Shown: one piece after another, positions 1 through 7,358 of the stretch
How the letters are laid out: each line of letters begins with the position of its first letter
How positions within the stretch are numbered: the stretch's first letter is position 1
Assembly (NCBI GenBank): GCA_011375275.1
Contig: DRLW01000416.1
Location: forward strand, 1-7,677
Direction: 5' to 3'
DNA length: 7,677 nucleotides
Origin: Bacteroidota bacterium
GTDB taxonomy: Bacteria > Zhuqueibacterota > Zhuqueibacteria > Zhuqueibacterales > Geothermadaptataceae
Program-made: the position numbers and the translations under genes
Notes under the pieces: generated by a model
Databases searched by the model: none
What the model saw: the letters and a program-made list of their open reading frames with translations, nothing else
Told to the model about the DNA's origin: nothing

Positions 1-714
1 GCGGCCGAGAGCGTATCCGCAATCATCGCCAAAAAGATCATCCCCTGCACCCTCGAGTTTCTCGACAGCACCACGATCGAGTGCGTGGAGGCATATGCGC
101 GCATCGGCCTGCCTTCGGGCTCAGCAGCGCTGCTGCTGATCGAAGTCGATGGCCACCCGTCTGTCGTTGCCGAAGAGGCGGAACATATCGTGGCCATCTG
201 CCAACAGCATCGCGCCCTCGAGGTTACGCTGGCCGCAGATGCCGCTGAAGCAGACCGCCTGAAGACAGCGCGACGGGCGGCCCTCAGTGCACTGGCGCGC
301 CTGAAGCCGACGACGATCCTCGAAGATGCCACAGTGCCCCGCAGCGAGGTCGCGACCATGGTCACCCGTATCCGCGAGATAGCCCGAAAATACGATCTCA
401 CTTTCGGCAATTTCGGCCATGCCGGCGATGGCAATCTGCATCCAACCTGCCTGACGGATGAGCGCGACGCAGAGGAAATGCATCGCGTCGAGCTGGCGTT
501 TGAGGAGATTTTCCGCGCTGCCCTCGACCTCGGCGGCACCATTACCGGCGAACACGGAATCGGGTTGGCGAAAAAACAGTTCCTGCGCGCAAGCACGCCG
601 GACGCGAAAATGGAACTGCTGCAGAAAATCAAAGCATCTTTTGACCCGAACAATATCCTCAATCCGGGAAAAATCATCGACAGCCACCCTCGCTGCGAAA
701 CCCTGCATACCTGA
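1..714 (+). CDS. glcD: Glycolate oxidase FAD-linked subunit GlcD, 3' part (5' end outside window)
   Basis: The reading frame is open from base 1 and ends at TGA 712-714, giving the last 237 residues of a protein that is usually about 460-500 residues long. The N-terminal FAD-binding (PCMH-type) domain is mostly outside the window; what remains is the FAD-oxidase C-terminal domain. Seen in the sequence: a stretch reading TLEFLD then IGLP near the start, EDATVPRSEV, the FGHAGDGNLHP motif (about residues 138-148 of the visible part) and TGEHGIGLAKK (about 181-191), all typical of the GlcD/D-lactate dehydrogenase family. By family knowledge it oxidises glycolate (or a related 2-hydroxyacid such as D-lactate) to the keto acid and passes electrons to the partner iron-sulfur subunit, glcF, which starts 16 bases downstream. 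A GTG at 85 lies inside the conserved domain and is not the true start. The family is clear; the exact substrate is not decided by sequence. Confidence 0.93.
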   Translation, partial: AAESVSAIIAKKIIPCTLEFLDSTTIECVEAYARIGLPSGSAALLLIEVDGHPSVVAEEAEHIVAICQQHRALEVTLAADAAEADRLKTARRAALSALARLKPTTILEDATVPRSEVATMVTRIREIARKYDLTFGNFGHAGDGNLHPTCLTDERDAEEMHRVELAFEEIFRAALDLGGTITGEHGIGLAKKQFLRASTPDAKMELLQKIKASFDPNNILNPGKIIDSHPRCETLHT

Positions 715-730
715 GAGTAAACTGCCAGCA

Positions 731-2032
731 ATGACCCAGAAAGCGACGACACCAGCCATCAGCGACGAACAACTGCTGCAGTGTATGCACTGCGGCATGT
801 GTCTGCCCACCTGCCCCACCTACAGCCTGACCTTGCGCGAACGCTCATCACCGCGCGGGCGCATCCGGCTGATCAAAAAATTCTCCGGCGGCGAACTCGG
901 TCTCAGTGAGACATTTGTCGAAGAAATGAATTTTTGCCTGAACTGCAGAGCCTGCGAAACCGCCTGCCCCGCTGGTGTGGACTACCATCATCTGCTCGAA
1001 TTTGCACGAGTTGCGGTGCGCAGCAACACAAAGCGCAGCGTGCTGCAGAAGCTCGGCAAAGCGCTCCTCGATAAACTTTTCACCCGGCCACATCTCCTGA
1101 AAAAGCTCGCGCGAGTCCTGTATTTTTACCAAAAATCCGGACTGGAAAGACTGGTGCTCGCTTCCGGGATTTTGCGTCTGCTGCCCGGCAATCTCGAGCG
1201 CACAGCACGCCTGTCGCCACGCATCAGCCCGCGGCCGGCGAGCGAAATTTTACCTGAAAAAATTCCCGCCAAAGGCGAGAAAATGTACACCGTGGCGTTG
1301 CTGACCGGCTGCGTGCAGGATGTCAGTTTCGCTGAAGTCACCCGGCACGCTGCTGAGGTTCTGGCCTGGAACGGTTGCGAGGTGCACGTGCCGCGCGGAC
1401 AGGTCTGCTGCGGCTCGCTGCACGGGCATATCGGTGATCTGGAGACAGCAGGCGCCCTGTTCAGCCGCAATGCAGCCGCTTTCGATGTGTCGCGGTTCGA
1501 CGCCATCATCGTTACGGCTGCGGGCTGTGGCTCATTCATGAAGGAATATCGCGACACATTTGCTGCGGCCGGCGAAAACTTGCGACAGCGGGCAGAGGCG
1601 TTCAGCGCAAAAGTTCGGGACATCCACGAATTTCTCGCAGAAATCCCCCTGAAAAAACCGCAGCGCCATCTGCCGCTGACCGTGACATACCACGACGCCT
1701 GCCACCTCGCGCATGCGCAGAAAATTACACGACAGCCGCGCCAGTTGCTGGAGATGATCCCCGGACTGACCCTCGTGCCGCTTCCGGAATCCACCTGGTG
1801 CTGCGGCAGCGCCGGAACCTATAACCTGACCCACCCCGAACCGGCCTTTGCTCTGTTGGAACGAAAAATCAGCAACATCGCCGGTACCTGCGCTACAGTC
1901 GTGGCCAGCGCAAACCCGGGGTGCTCGATACAGATCGCGTATGGTTTGAAAGAGAAAGGTATGCAAACAGAAGTAGTTCACCCGATCAGCCTGCTGTGGC
2001 AGGCTTACGGCCTTGGTGAGGAAAAGTGGTGA
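731..2032 (+). CDS. glcF: Glycolate oxidase iron-sulfur subunit GlcF
   Basis: A 433-residue protein, close to the usual 400-430 of GlcF. It opens with two 4Fe-4S ferredoxin-type motifs: CMHCGMCLPTCP (Cys 18, 21, 24, 28) and CLNCRACETACP (Cys 69, 72, 75, 79). Two cysteine-rich CCG domains follow, the first with Cys194, Cys226-Cys227-Gly and Cys266, the second with Cys324, Cys357-Cys358-Gly and Cys398. This two-ferredoxin, two-CCG order is that of GlcF and related heterodisulfide-reductase-like electron-transfer subunits. It should carry electrons from the flavin of GlcD to the membrane quinone pool. The ATG at 731 was chosen because it puts the first Fe-S motif near the N-terminus as in the family; the frame is open further upstream to 458, but only inside glcD. 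The ribosome-binding site is weak (GAGAG ends about 14 bases upstream), so coupling to glcD translation is plausible. No glcE separates the two genes. Confidence 0.95.
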   Translation: MTQKATTPAISDEQLLQCMHCGMCLPTCPTYSLTLRERSSPRGRIRLIKKFSGGELGLSETFVEEMNFCLNCRACETACPAGVDYHHLLEFARVAVRSNTKRSVLQKLGKALLDKLFTRPHLLKKLARVLYFYQKSGLERLVLASGILRLLPGNLERTARLSPRISPRPASEILPEKIPAKGEKMYTVALLTGCVQDVSFAEVTRHAAEVLAWNGCEVHVPRGQVCCGSLHGHIGDLETAGALFSRNAAAFDVSRFDAIIVTAAGCGSFMKEYRDTFAAAGENLRQRAEAFSAKVRDIHEFLAEIPLKKPQRHLPLTVTYHDACHLAHAQKITRQPRQLLEMIPGLTLVPLPESTWCCGSAGTYNLTHPEPAFALLERKISNIAGTCATVVASANPGCSIQIAYGLKEKGMQTEVVHPISLLWQAYGLGEEKW

Positions 2033-2056
2033 GGAGACAGGCTTTCAGACAGGATG

Positions 2057-2317
2057 TTATTTCATAAAAGCCATGTACTTGTCGAATTCCGCGACTTCTG
2101 CCTTGTCAACACCGAGCTGCTTGACGGAGATGATGCGATTCTCCTCGAGGTTAACGTGCAGGCGAAACCTCTTGTCATCGACGGTTTCAACAAAAATAGC
2201 CGTCTGTTTGGGGATATAGGCTTCAACCACAAGCCCTTCACGATTCAGCCCGAACAGATCGGCTATGTGAGAAATCTCTTCACTGTGTGCTGCGTACAAA
2301 TCGTGCGCATACTTCAT
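2057..2317 (-). CDS. Small protein of unknown function
   Basis: An 86-residue, charged, soluble-looking protein that I do not recognise. From the sequence it appears to have an N-terminal helix (KYAHDLYAAHSEEISHIADL), a central part rich in likely beta strands (AIFVETV, FRLHVNL, RIISVKQL) and a C-terminal helix ending DKYMAFMK. There is no signal peptide, membrane segment or cysteine. I chose the ATG at 2317 because a GAGA lies at suitable spacing. An in-frame ATG at 2386 would add 23 hydrophilic residues but has no visible ribosome-binding site. The gene lies 166 bases after the HD-GYP gene on the same strand and may be its downstream partner; its stop is only 24 bases from the convergent glcF stop. 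That it is real rests on the sensible amino-acid composition and strand agreement with its neighbours, not on homology. Confidence 0.6.
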   Translation of the reverse strand: MKYAHDLYAAHSEEISHIADLFGLNREGLVVEAYIPKQTAIFVETVDDKRFRLHVNLEENRIISVKQLGVDKAEVAEFDKYMAFMK

Positions 2318-2422
2318 GGGATTCTCAACATCCTTGTTTTGGGATTCTCGGTCATCCCGCGTTCCCTGCGCAAAGCGCTGTTTCATGATCGATGCGGGAC
2401 AGGTTCAGAAGCTGGCGAAAAG

Positions 2423-2444
2423 ATATTCCTTTCTGCTGGAATAT
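2423..2444 (-). terminator. Weak stem-loop after the HD-GYP gene
   Basis: On the minus strand ATATTCC and GGAATAT form a 7-bp stem around an 8-base loop, about 40 bases after the HD-GYP stop, followed by CTTTTCG. The stem is AT-rich and the T-run short, so it would be at best a leaky terminator or a processing site between the HD-GYP gene and the small gene. It falls upstream of the shorter start of the small gene and also of the longer one. Confidence 0.25.
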
Positions 2445-2483
2445 GCAAGCAAAACAGACCAGAACAGCCTCGTGGCCGGCTTC

Positions 2484-4049
2484 TTACATCTCGACTGACA
2501 CGCTTTTTTTGTACACTTCCCGCCGGATAAAAACATCGACCAGGTCCTTATCCAGCCGCCCTCTCTCGGCTTCGTCTCGCAAGATAGCGAGGCTCTTTTC
2601 CAGGGGCATGGCTTTTTTGTACGGCCGGTCTGAGGCTGTCAGGGCATCGAAAATATCACACACGGCCATAATTCGCCCCTGCAACGGGATCTGATCTCCC
2701 TTGAGATTGTACGGATAACCACTGCCGTCGAGCATCTCATGGTGGGCGGCGGCGTACTTCGGTATATTCTCCAGGTCCTTGGTAAAAGGGATATTTTCGA
2801 GAATATCGAGGGTCTGCACAACATGCGACTGAATTTCCTTGTACTCTGCCTCGGTGAGATTGCCTTTGACAACGGAAAGGTTTTCATACTCATCAGCCGT
2901 CAGCATGAAATAGCGCTCGCCATCGAGGTCGTCGTACGTGGACTCTGCGATTTTCTTCAGCCGTTCCCGGTCTTCCTCGGGTAAAAAACCCGGTGTATTG
3001 ACTTTCTTGAGAAAAGCCAGATCATCCTGAAGCTGCTTCAGCCTGAGCTGGAGCTGCTGATCGACTTCCTCGAATTTCTGTTGGTCTGGCGCGCCGGCCT
3101 GCATCATTTCATTCTTACGCCGCTCTGCGCGGATGATCTCCAGCATCTGCACCGTACGAAATCGCCCTTCGATGACCTGCATCTGCTCGTTGTTGAGCTT
3201 GTTTTCCTTTTCGAGAACGGCCTCGCGCACGCCGATCTTGCCGATATCGTGCAGCCAGCCGGCCATACGCATCTCCTCGATCTCTGCGGCTGTAAATTCC
3301 AGGTCGGCAAAACGGCCTTCTTTTTCCTCATTCAAGGCATACATCAGATGCACGGAATACTCAGCAACACGCCCGGAATGACCGGCAGTATGTGGACTTC
3401 GGGCATCGATCGCTTTGGCAGAATAGCGAACCAGCGAGCGGAACAGCGTGCGAATTTCCTCGATCAACTTGACATTCCGGATCGCTACCGCGGCCTGGCT
3501 GGCGAGAGAGTGCACCAGGGTCTCGTACTCCTTCCGGAATGGCACGACCTTGCCATCATCATCCAGGCTGTTGATGAGCTGCAGCACACCGATGATCTCA
3601 TCCTCATGATCTTTCATCGGCACGACCAGCATGGATTTGGTGCGGTAGCCGGTACGATAATCGAAATCTTTATTGAGACGGTATTCCACGGTCGGCGGGA
3701 TCATGTAGGCGTCTTCGATATTCAACACCTCTCCGGTGGTAGCGACATAGCCGCTGATGCTCTCTTTGGTGAGCGGAACATAGAAGGAGCGGAAGGCATT
3801 TTTTTTGCCATTGCTGCCTGCTTCGAGAGACTCGGTCTGCGCGACGACGAAGTTGAGCTTGTCTTCCTCCTTGATGTACAGGCTGCCCCCGTCAGCCCGG
3901 GTGAACCGTCGCGCTTCGCTGACGATAAGATTCAGCAGGCGCTGCAGATTGTGCTCACTGGAAAGAGCGATACCGATCCGGTTCAGTCGAGCGATCTGAC
4001 TTTCAAGGTCGCGCAGGTTTTGCTCAGGGCGAGTTGTTGTCACAGGCAT
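2484..4049 (-). CDS. GAF and HD-GYP domain protein, probable cyclic-di-GMP phosphodiesterase
   Basis: A 521-residue protein with no signal peptide or membrane span, so cytoplasmic. After a short N-terminal helix, a GAF sensor domain covers about residues 30-195 (it includes SMLVVPMKD and IIGVLQLIN). A linking helix leads into an HD-GYP domain at about 205-505. Visible active-site elements are HTAGHSGRV (His220, His224), HDIGK (His267-Asp268, Lys271), His409, HHEMLDGSGYP (His436-His437, GYP at 444-446) and CDIFDALTASDRPYKKA (Asp465). All metal-binding positions expected of an active enzyme seem to be present. Between HDIGK and His409 is an insertion of about 100 residues (about 297-395), highly charged and helical. 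I recall a similar insertion in a subfamily of GAF/PAS-HD-GYP proteins. By family, it hydrolyses cyclic-di-GMP under control of a signal sensed by GAF; the signal is unknown. The start at 4049 is supported by a strong GGAGGAG at 4060-4054. Confidence 0.92.
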   Translation of the reverse strand: MPVTTTRPEQNLRDLESQIARLNRIGIALSSEHNLQRLLNLIVSEARRFTRADGGSLYIKEEDKLNFVVAQTESLEAGSNGKKNAFRSFYVPLTKESISGYVATTGEVLNIEDAYMIPPTVEYRLNKDFDYRTGYRTKSMLVVPMKDHEDEIIGVLQLINSLDDDGKVVPFRKEYETLVHSLASQAAVAIRNVKLIEEIRTLFRSLVRYSAKAIDARSPHTAGHSGRVAEYSVHLMYALNEEKEGRFADLEFTAAEIEEMRMAGWLHDIGKIGVREAVLEKENKLNNEQMQVIEGRFRTVQMLEIIRAERRKNEMMQAGAPDQQKFEEVDQQLQLRLKQLQDDLAFLKKVNTPGFLPEEDRERLKKIAESTYDDLDGERYFMLTADEYENLSVVKGNLTEAEYKEIQSHVVQTLDILENIPFTKDLENIPKYAAAHHEMLDGSGYPYNLKGDQIPLQGRIMAVCDIFDALTASDRPYKKAMPLEKSLAILRDEAERGRLDKDLVDVFIRREVYKKSVSVEM

Positions 4050-4340
4050 GCTACTCCTCCCTCTGTTTCAGAGCTGTCAACATAAGGTGATCTCCGGGGG
4101 CAAAAGGATTTGAAATATACGCAACCCGGCACCCTGAAGCAAGTGCGGATTCCGGTCACGTGCTCGTATCATGATAAAAGTAGGGACATCAGGTGGGATT
4201 CGCGAAACAAACGCGTATTTTTTCGCCCCTGTCGATAAAATTTCCGCACTGCACACTGATCGTCTGAAAAACCAAAACCCAGCAAACGCTCCGTGACCAT
4301 CAGGTGCAGGGGATGAAATCAGCCAGCTATCCCCAGACAA
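4050..4340. other. Intergenic region between glgC and the HD-GYP gene
   Basis: These 291 bases hold no convincing gene. At the glgC end, GGGGAT (4309-4314) and ATCCCC (4329-4334) form a 6-bp stem that could help end glgC transcription, though the nearest T-rich stretch on the minus strand lies some 30-45 bases further on. At the other end is the ribosome-binding site of the HD-GYP gene. A TTGACA lies on the minus strand at about 4082-4077, but no matching -10 box fits before the start codon. The HD-GYP promoter is probably somewhere here; I cannot place it. Confidence 0.4.
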
Positions 4341-5618
4341 CTACTGCAGATTGGCCCCATCAGGAATTTCCGTTCCTTTGGGCACGATGAGAATGCCGTC
4401 GCGGATGGAAAAGAGCTCTTCATCGGCATTGCGACGGCGGCCGGCGCGCAGCATGGTGACGTTGCGGCCGATACGGGCATTTTTGTCTATGAGTGCATCC
4501 TCGATAATGGAGTTTTCGCCGACGCCGAGGGGGATTTTCCCCGCTGCGCGGCTCTCCTGCACGCTCTCCATGTAGTCTGCCCCCATGAGATACACATGCT
4601 CCAGCCTGGCTCCGGCCGTAACTCTGCTGCGGATGCCGATAATGCTCTTTGAAATTGTTGCGTGGTCGAGCCGGGCGGCGTCGCAGATGACACTTTCGTG
4701 CACTGTGCATTCATCGATCCGGGCGCCGGGCAGAAAACGGGCATGGGTATAAACCGGCCGGTCCTCGCGGTAAAAATCGAACTTCGGCTCTGGCTCGGTC
4801 AGGTTGATCATGGCATCGTAAAATGACCTGATCGTGCCGATGTCTTCCCAGTAGTCGTCGAAATAATGCGCCTGCACATGATAGCGCTCGATCGCTTCAG
4901 GAAAGATGCCCCGGCCAAAATCACCGGCAGAGCTATCCTGCAGCATTTTGAACAACGCCCGGCGGGAGAAAATATAAATCCCCATGGAAGCCAGCAGAAC
5001 ATCGGCCTGTTTACTCCAGCCCTGGCGTTGCAGCCAGGCCGGGTCAGGTGTGAACCGCTCGAGTATCTGTTCATCTTTCGGCTTTTCATAAAACGCTGAA
5101 ATACGGCCGTTGATATCAGTCTGCAGCACCCCGAACTGTGCGGCTTTTTCCCGGCTCACCGGCAGGACCGAAACGGTGACGTCCGCCCCTGACTGCTGGT
5201 GGGTTTTCAGCATTTCACGGTAATCCATGCGGTAGAGATGATCCCCTGAAAGAATGAGATAGTAGTCGAACTCCTTGCTGTCGAGGTAGGCCAGATTCTG
5301 GCGCACGGCATCAGCGGTCCCCTGATACCAATCCTTGTTCTCCATTGTCTGCTGGGCTGCGAGAATCTGGGTAAAGCCCGTTGACCATGCCGGAAAAAGA
5401 TACGTCTGGTTGATATGCCGGTGCAGAGATTCTGAGGCAAACTGCGTCAGGACATACATTTTACGGACATCAGAGTGCAGGCAGTTGCTCATGGCGATAT
5501 CGATGAGCCGGAATTTTCCGGCGATGGGAACAGCAGGTTTCGCCCTTTTCTGCGTCAACGGCCATAAACGAGTACCCTGGCCTCCGGCCAGAACGATCGC
5601 CGCAACATTGGTCAGCAT
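4341..5618 (-). CDS. glgC: Glucose-1-phosphate adenylyltransferase (ADP-glucose pyrophosphorylase)
   Basis: A 425-residue protein of the length usual for GlgC. It makes ADP-glucose from ATP and glucose-1-phosphate, the committed step of bacterial glycogen synthesis, in the cytoplasm. The N-terminal nucleotidyltransferase domain (about 1-280) shows the nucleotide-binding GGQGTRLWPLT (12-22), KPAVP (27-31), WYQGTADAVRQNL (97-109), the catalytic SGDHLYRMDY (Asp126), FYEKP (Lys179, the glucose-1-phosphate contact) and DYWEDIGTI (255-263). The C-terminal part (about 285-400) is a left-handed beta-helix with hexapeptide-like turns, needed for tetramer formation and allosteric control. The wording of the motifs is of the general GlgC type and no key residue is missing. 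GAGGG six bases before the ATG supports the start at 5618. It follows ccmH by 44 bases and may share its transcript. No other glg gene lies in the window. Confidence 0.96.
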   Translation of the reverse strand: MLTNVAAIVLAGGQGTRLWPLTQKRAKPAVPIAGKFRLIDIAMSNCLHSDVRKMYVLTQFASESLHRHINQTYLFPAWSTGFTQILAAQQTMENKDWYQGTADAVRQNLAYLDSKEFDYYLILSGDHLYRMDYREMLKTHQQSGADVTVSVLPVSREKAAQFGVLQTDINGRISAFYEKPKDEQILERFTPDPAWLQRQGWSKQADVLLASMGIYIFSRRALFKMLQDSSAGDFGRGIFPEAIERYHVQAHYFDDYWEDIGTIRSFYDAMINLTEPEPKFDFYREDRPVYTHARFLPGARIDECTVHESVICDAARLDHATISKSIIGIRSRVTAGARLEHVYLMGADYMESVQESRAAGKIPLGVGENSIIEDALIDKNARIGRNVTMLRAGRRRNADEELFSIRDGILIVPKGTEIPDGANLQ

Positions 5619-5662
5619 ATCAACCCTCGGATCATTTCGGTTACAGAATTGGCATCAAATCA

Positions 5663-6196
5663 TCAGTCCCAGGATTGCAGATCCTTTTCGATGCGTTGCT
5701 CATATTCGCCGGTACTGGCAGTGCTTTTCTTGTGCCTGGCATGTTGCCCGCTGTCGCTATCCGGAGACTCCGTATTCGAAGCGAGATATTTCCACGCCAG
5801 AAAACCACCGAACAGCAACCCAAAGGCAGGCAGGATCCACGCCATATAATTAAAGCCCTCAGCTTTTGGGGTGGCCAGGATTCTCTCGCCATAGCGCGCG
5901 ACCATCTCCTGCATGATCTGCTCTTTCGTCTCTCCCTTTGCCAATGATTTGGCGATGATGTTGCGCACCTCAATCGCTGCACCGGAACGATGCAGGTCTG
6001 CGGTTTCGCTCCAGCAACACGGAGCGATGAGGTCCTTCGCGACTTCGTTGATTTCCGCCCTGCTGATAACATTGGAGAGACTGTCAGCCTGCTCATGGTC
6101 ATGATCATGGTCATCCTGAGCAGCAAGAAATCCGCCGGAGAGCAGACTCAGGGCAACGATGAGAAATAAAACGGGGACAGTAGTGCTGAGCTTCAT
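5663..6196 (-). CDS. ccmH: CcmH-like cytochrome c maturation protein with adjacent-cysteine motif
   Basis: A 177-residue membrane-anchored protein. Residues 1-26 form a hydrophobic signal peptide or anchor, followed by a short His/Asp-rich run (DDHDHDHE, 28-35). The CcmH/NrfF domain covers about 45-115, with LIAPCCWSETADLHRS (57-71) and GETKEQIMQEMVARYGERIL (88-107). A second membrane segment follows (about 118-138), then a charged tail. In the family this domain reduces apocytochrome c thiols, or holds the apoprotein, for haem attachment on the periplasmic side. Classical CcmH has LRCxxC; here the two cysteines are adjacent (Cys60, Cys61), as in the PCCW variant of the family that I recall from other phyla. 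The start at 6196 was chosen because it gives a proper signal peptide and has AGGTGA four bases upstream; the frame is open to 6304, but that extension would put 36 polar residues before the signal. No other ccm gene is in the window. Confidence 0.87.
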   Translation of the reverse strand: MKLSTTVPVLFLIVALSLLSGGFLAAQDDHDHDHEQADSLSNVISRAEINEVAKDLIAPCCWSETADLHRSGAAIEVRNIIAKSLAKGETKEQIMQEMVARYGERILATPKAEGFNYMAWILPAFGLLFGGFLAWKYLASNTESPDSDSGQHARHKKSTASTGEYEQRIEKDLQSWD

Positions 6197-6400
6197 CGTG
6201 TCACCTGTTTTGTTATGAGTTAAAAACAGCAATTTCGGCTTTGATATCTGATTTTGCAAGATGATGAAATTTTCCTGATTTCTCCACACGAACAGTTCGC
6301 GCAATGCTCATCAACGAAGAAACAGGAGCAGCCCGGCAGAGACCCGGGCTGACCGGAAAGTCTTTGATAAACTACAATTTCCTGTATCAAGCGCAAGAGA
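6197..6400. other. Intergenic region between the desaturase and ccmH
   Basis: This is 204 bases without a convincing gene. It contains the likely end of the desaturase transcript (stem-loop at 6329-6351) and an AT-rich stretch (about 6205-6285) that probably carries the promoter for ccmH-glgC on the minus strand. I could not pick a confident -35/-10 pair. Confidence 0.4.
6329..6351 (-). terminator. Stem-loop after the desaturase gene
   Basis: CAGCCCGG (6329-6336) and CCGGGCTG (6344-6351) form a perfect 8-bp GC-rich stem around a 7-base loop, about 50 bases beyond the desaturase stop. Read on the minus strand it is followed by CTCCTGTTTCTTCG, which is only a weak T-tract. It is placed as expected for a terminator separating the desaturase from ccmH, but it could leak. 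Confidence 0.45.
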
Positions 6401-7279
6401 TTAATTGGTTGAAACAGCGTCTGTGGTGAGCTTTTCCTGTTGCAGTTGCCGCACGGTTTGCTTGCTGCCGTCGTGGCTCCAGCCTGGTGCACGAAAAAGA
6501 TAAAACAGCCGTTCCTTCCAGCCGGGTGCACGCCTGAGGTCGCGCCACAGGTCAACCCACTCATGCGTGGCAATAATCACAGGATTGTAGGTTTCGAGGT
6601 CATGCAGAATGCCGTAGTCCGGGCGTTTTTTCTCCTCGGCAAACGTACCGAAGAGCTTGTCCCAGATGATGAGGACACCACCGTGATTTTTATCCAGATA
6701 TTCGATATCCTTGCCATGATGGACGCGGTGATGCGATGGGGTGTTGAAAATCCACTCCAGAGGGCCGAGCCGGTCGATGGTTTCGGTATGAATCCAAAAC
6801 TGGTACAGCAGGCTGATCGACTGCATGGTCAGGACCATCAGCGGCGAGAAGCCGAGCAGGGGCAGCCAAAGCCAGAAGACAAAGCCGGTAAAAACGCCTG
6901 TCCAGGTTTGCCGCAGTGCGGTGGAAAGGTTATAGTGTCGCGACGAGTGATGTACCACATGCGAGGCCCAGAAAAAACGCGACTGGTGACTGACGCGATG
7001 AAACCAGTAATAGGTAAAATCTTCGAGAAAAAACAGCGCCACCCAGGCCTGCCAGCCGGTGCCAATATCGAACAGTCTGAACTGATAGACGAAAAAATAA
7101 GCGCCGAGAACCATGGCTTTGGCCACAAGCTTGAGCAGCACATTGCCGATGCCCATAGCCAGGCTTGCAGCCGTATCGCGCAATTCATAAAGATCACGCT
7201 CATTGACAGCACTGAGGATGGCCTCGATGACCATCAGCACGATAAACGCCGGGATTGCGTAGTGGATTAAATTAGGCAT
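6401..7279 (-). CDS. Fatty acid hydroxylase/sterol desaturase-family membrane protein, alkylglycerol monooxygenase-like
   Basis: A 292-residue integral-membrane protein with about four to six hydrophobic segments (about 5-25, 38-68, 74-93, 125-163). It carries the full set of di-iron histidine clusters: HRVSH (94-98), HVVHH (107-111), a lone His164 in WIHTE and HHRVHH (183-188). Surrounding motifs such as SSRHYNLSTALRQ, LGPLEWIFNTPSHHRVHHG and DKNHGGVLIIWDKLFGTF match the bacterial relatives of alkylglycerol monooxygenase more closely than classical sterol desaturases. Known members use di-iron and oxygen to hydroxylate or desaturate lipids in the membrane; the substrate here cannot be read from sequence. 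The ATG at 7279 is supported by AGGTGA eight bases upstream and by an in-frame TGA just before it that rules out a longer form. The start overlaps a possible leader reading frame and its ribosome-binding site lies in a hairpin. It is separated from ccmH by 204 bases and a stem-loop, so probably a separate transcript. Confidence 0.92.
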   Translation of the reverse strand: MPNLIHYAIPAFIVLMVIEAILSAVNERDLYELRDTAASLAMGIGNVLLKLVAKAMVLGAYFFVYQFRLFDIGTGWQAWVALFFLEDFTYYWFHRVSHQSRFFWASHVVHHSSRHYNLSTALRQTWTGVFTGFVFWLWLPLLGFSPLMVLTMQSISLLYQFWIHTETIDRLGPLEWIFNTPSHHRVHHGKDIEYLDKNHGGVLIIWDKLFGTFAEEKKRPDYGILHDLETYNPVIIATHEWVDLWRDLRRAPGWKERLFYLFRAPGWSHDGSKQTVRQLQQEKLTTDAVSTN

Positions 7280-7350
7280 GAGAATATCACCTGCTCACAG
7301 GTGCCGGATTGAGTTCTTTCAACAAGCAGAGTCGCACAAAAGTTACTCAA
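7267..7350 (-). CDS. Possible 27-residue leader peptide overlapping the desaturase start
   Basis: On the minus strand a perfect AGGAGG (7361-7356) is followed, five bases later, by a TTG (7350-7348) that opens a frame of 27 codons ending in TAA at 7269-7267. The frame runs through the hairpin that holds the desaturase ribosome-binding site and ends 13 bases inside the desaturase gene in another frame. The peptide has three cysteines and no amino-acid run typical of attenuator leaders. The AGGAGG is the best ribosome-binding site in this region, and the desaturase start is too far downstream (about 77 bases) to use it, which is the main argument for the leader. A TTG start and short length make chance a real alternative. 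Confidence 0.35.
   Translation of the reverse strand: MSNFCATLLVERTQSGTCEQVIFSCLI
7288..7303 (-). promoter_or_regulatory. Hairpin covering the desaturase ribosome-binding site
   Basis: On the minus strand CACCTG, loop TGAG, CAGGTG form a perfect 6-bp stem-loop whose 3' arm contains most of the AGGTGA ribosome-binding site of the desaturase. If it forms in the mRNA it would hide that site unless a ribosome on the upstream leader frame opens it. Confidence 0.4.
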
Positions 7351-7358
7351 TCAAACCT

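Noticed and set aside
121..819. Minus-strand reading frame (232 codons) across the glcD/glcF junction
   Set aside because: It is antisense to both genes, which carry clear family motifs on the plus strand.
2033..2056. Bidirectional terminator between the convergent glcF and small gene
   Set aside because: The 24-base gap contains no inverted repeat, only a GACAGG direct repeat that begins beside the glcF stop.
3081..4085. Long plus-strand reading frame (334 codons) opposite the HD-GYP gene
   Set aside because: It is antisense to a well-supported gene with full catalytic motifs, its product has no recognisable domain, and long mirror frames are common opposite GC-rich codons.
4077..4340. Minus-strand reading frame of 87 codons between glgC and the HD-GYP gene
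   Set aside because: It begins with TTG directly after the glgC stop, has no ribosome-binding site, and its composition does not look like a conserved protein.
6289..6299. CGAAC-A-GTTCG palindrome resembling a LexA box
   Set aside because: The SOS box needs four bases between the arms; here there is one, and the neighbouring genes are not damage-related.
6220..6573. Minus-strand reading frame of 117 codons across the desaturase 3' end
   Set aside because: It overlaps the desaturase in another frame and spans the stem-loop; no family feature and no ribosome-binding site that I can see.
6440..7270. Plus-strand reading frame (276 codons) opposite the desaturase gene
   Set aside because: It mirrors a clear membrane di-iron enzyme; the product lacks any family feature.
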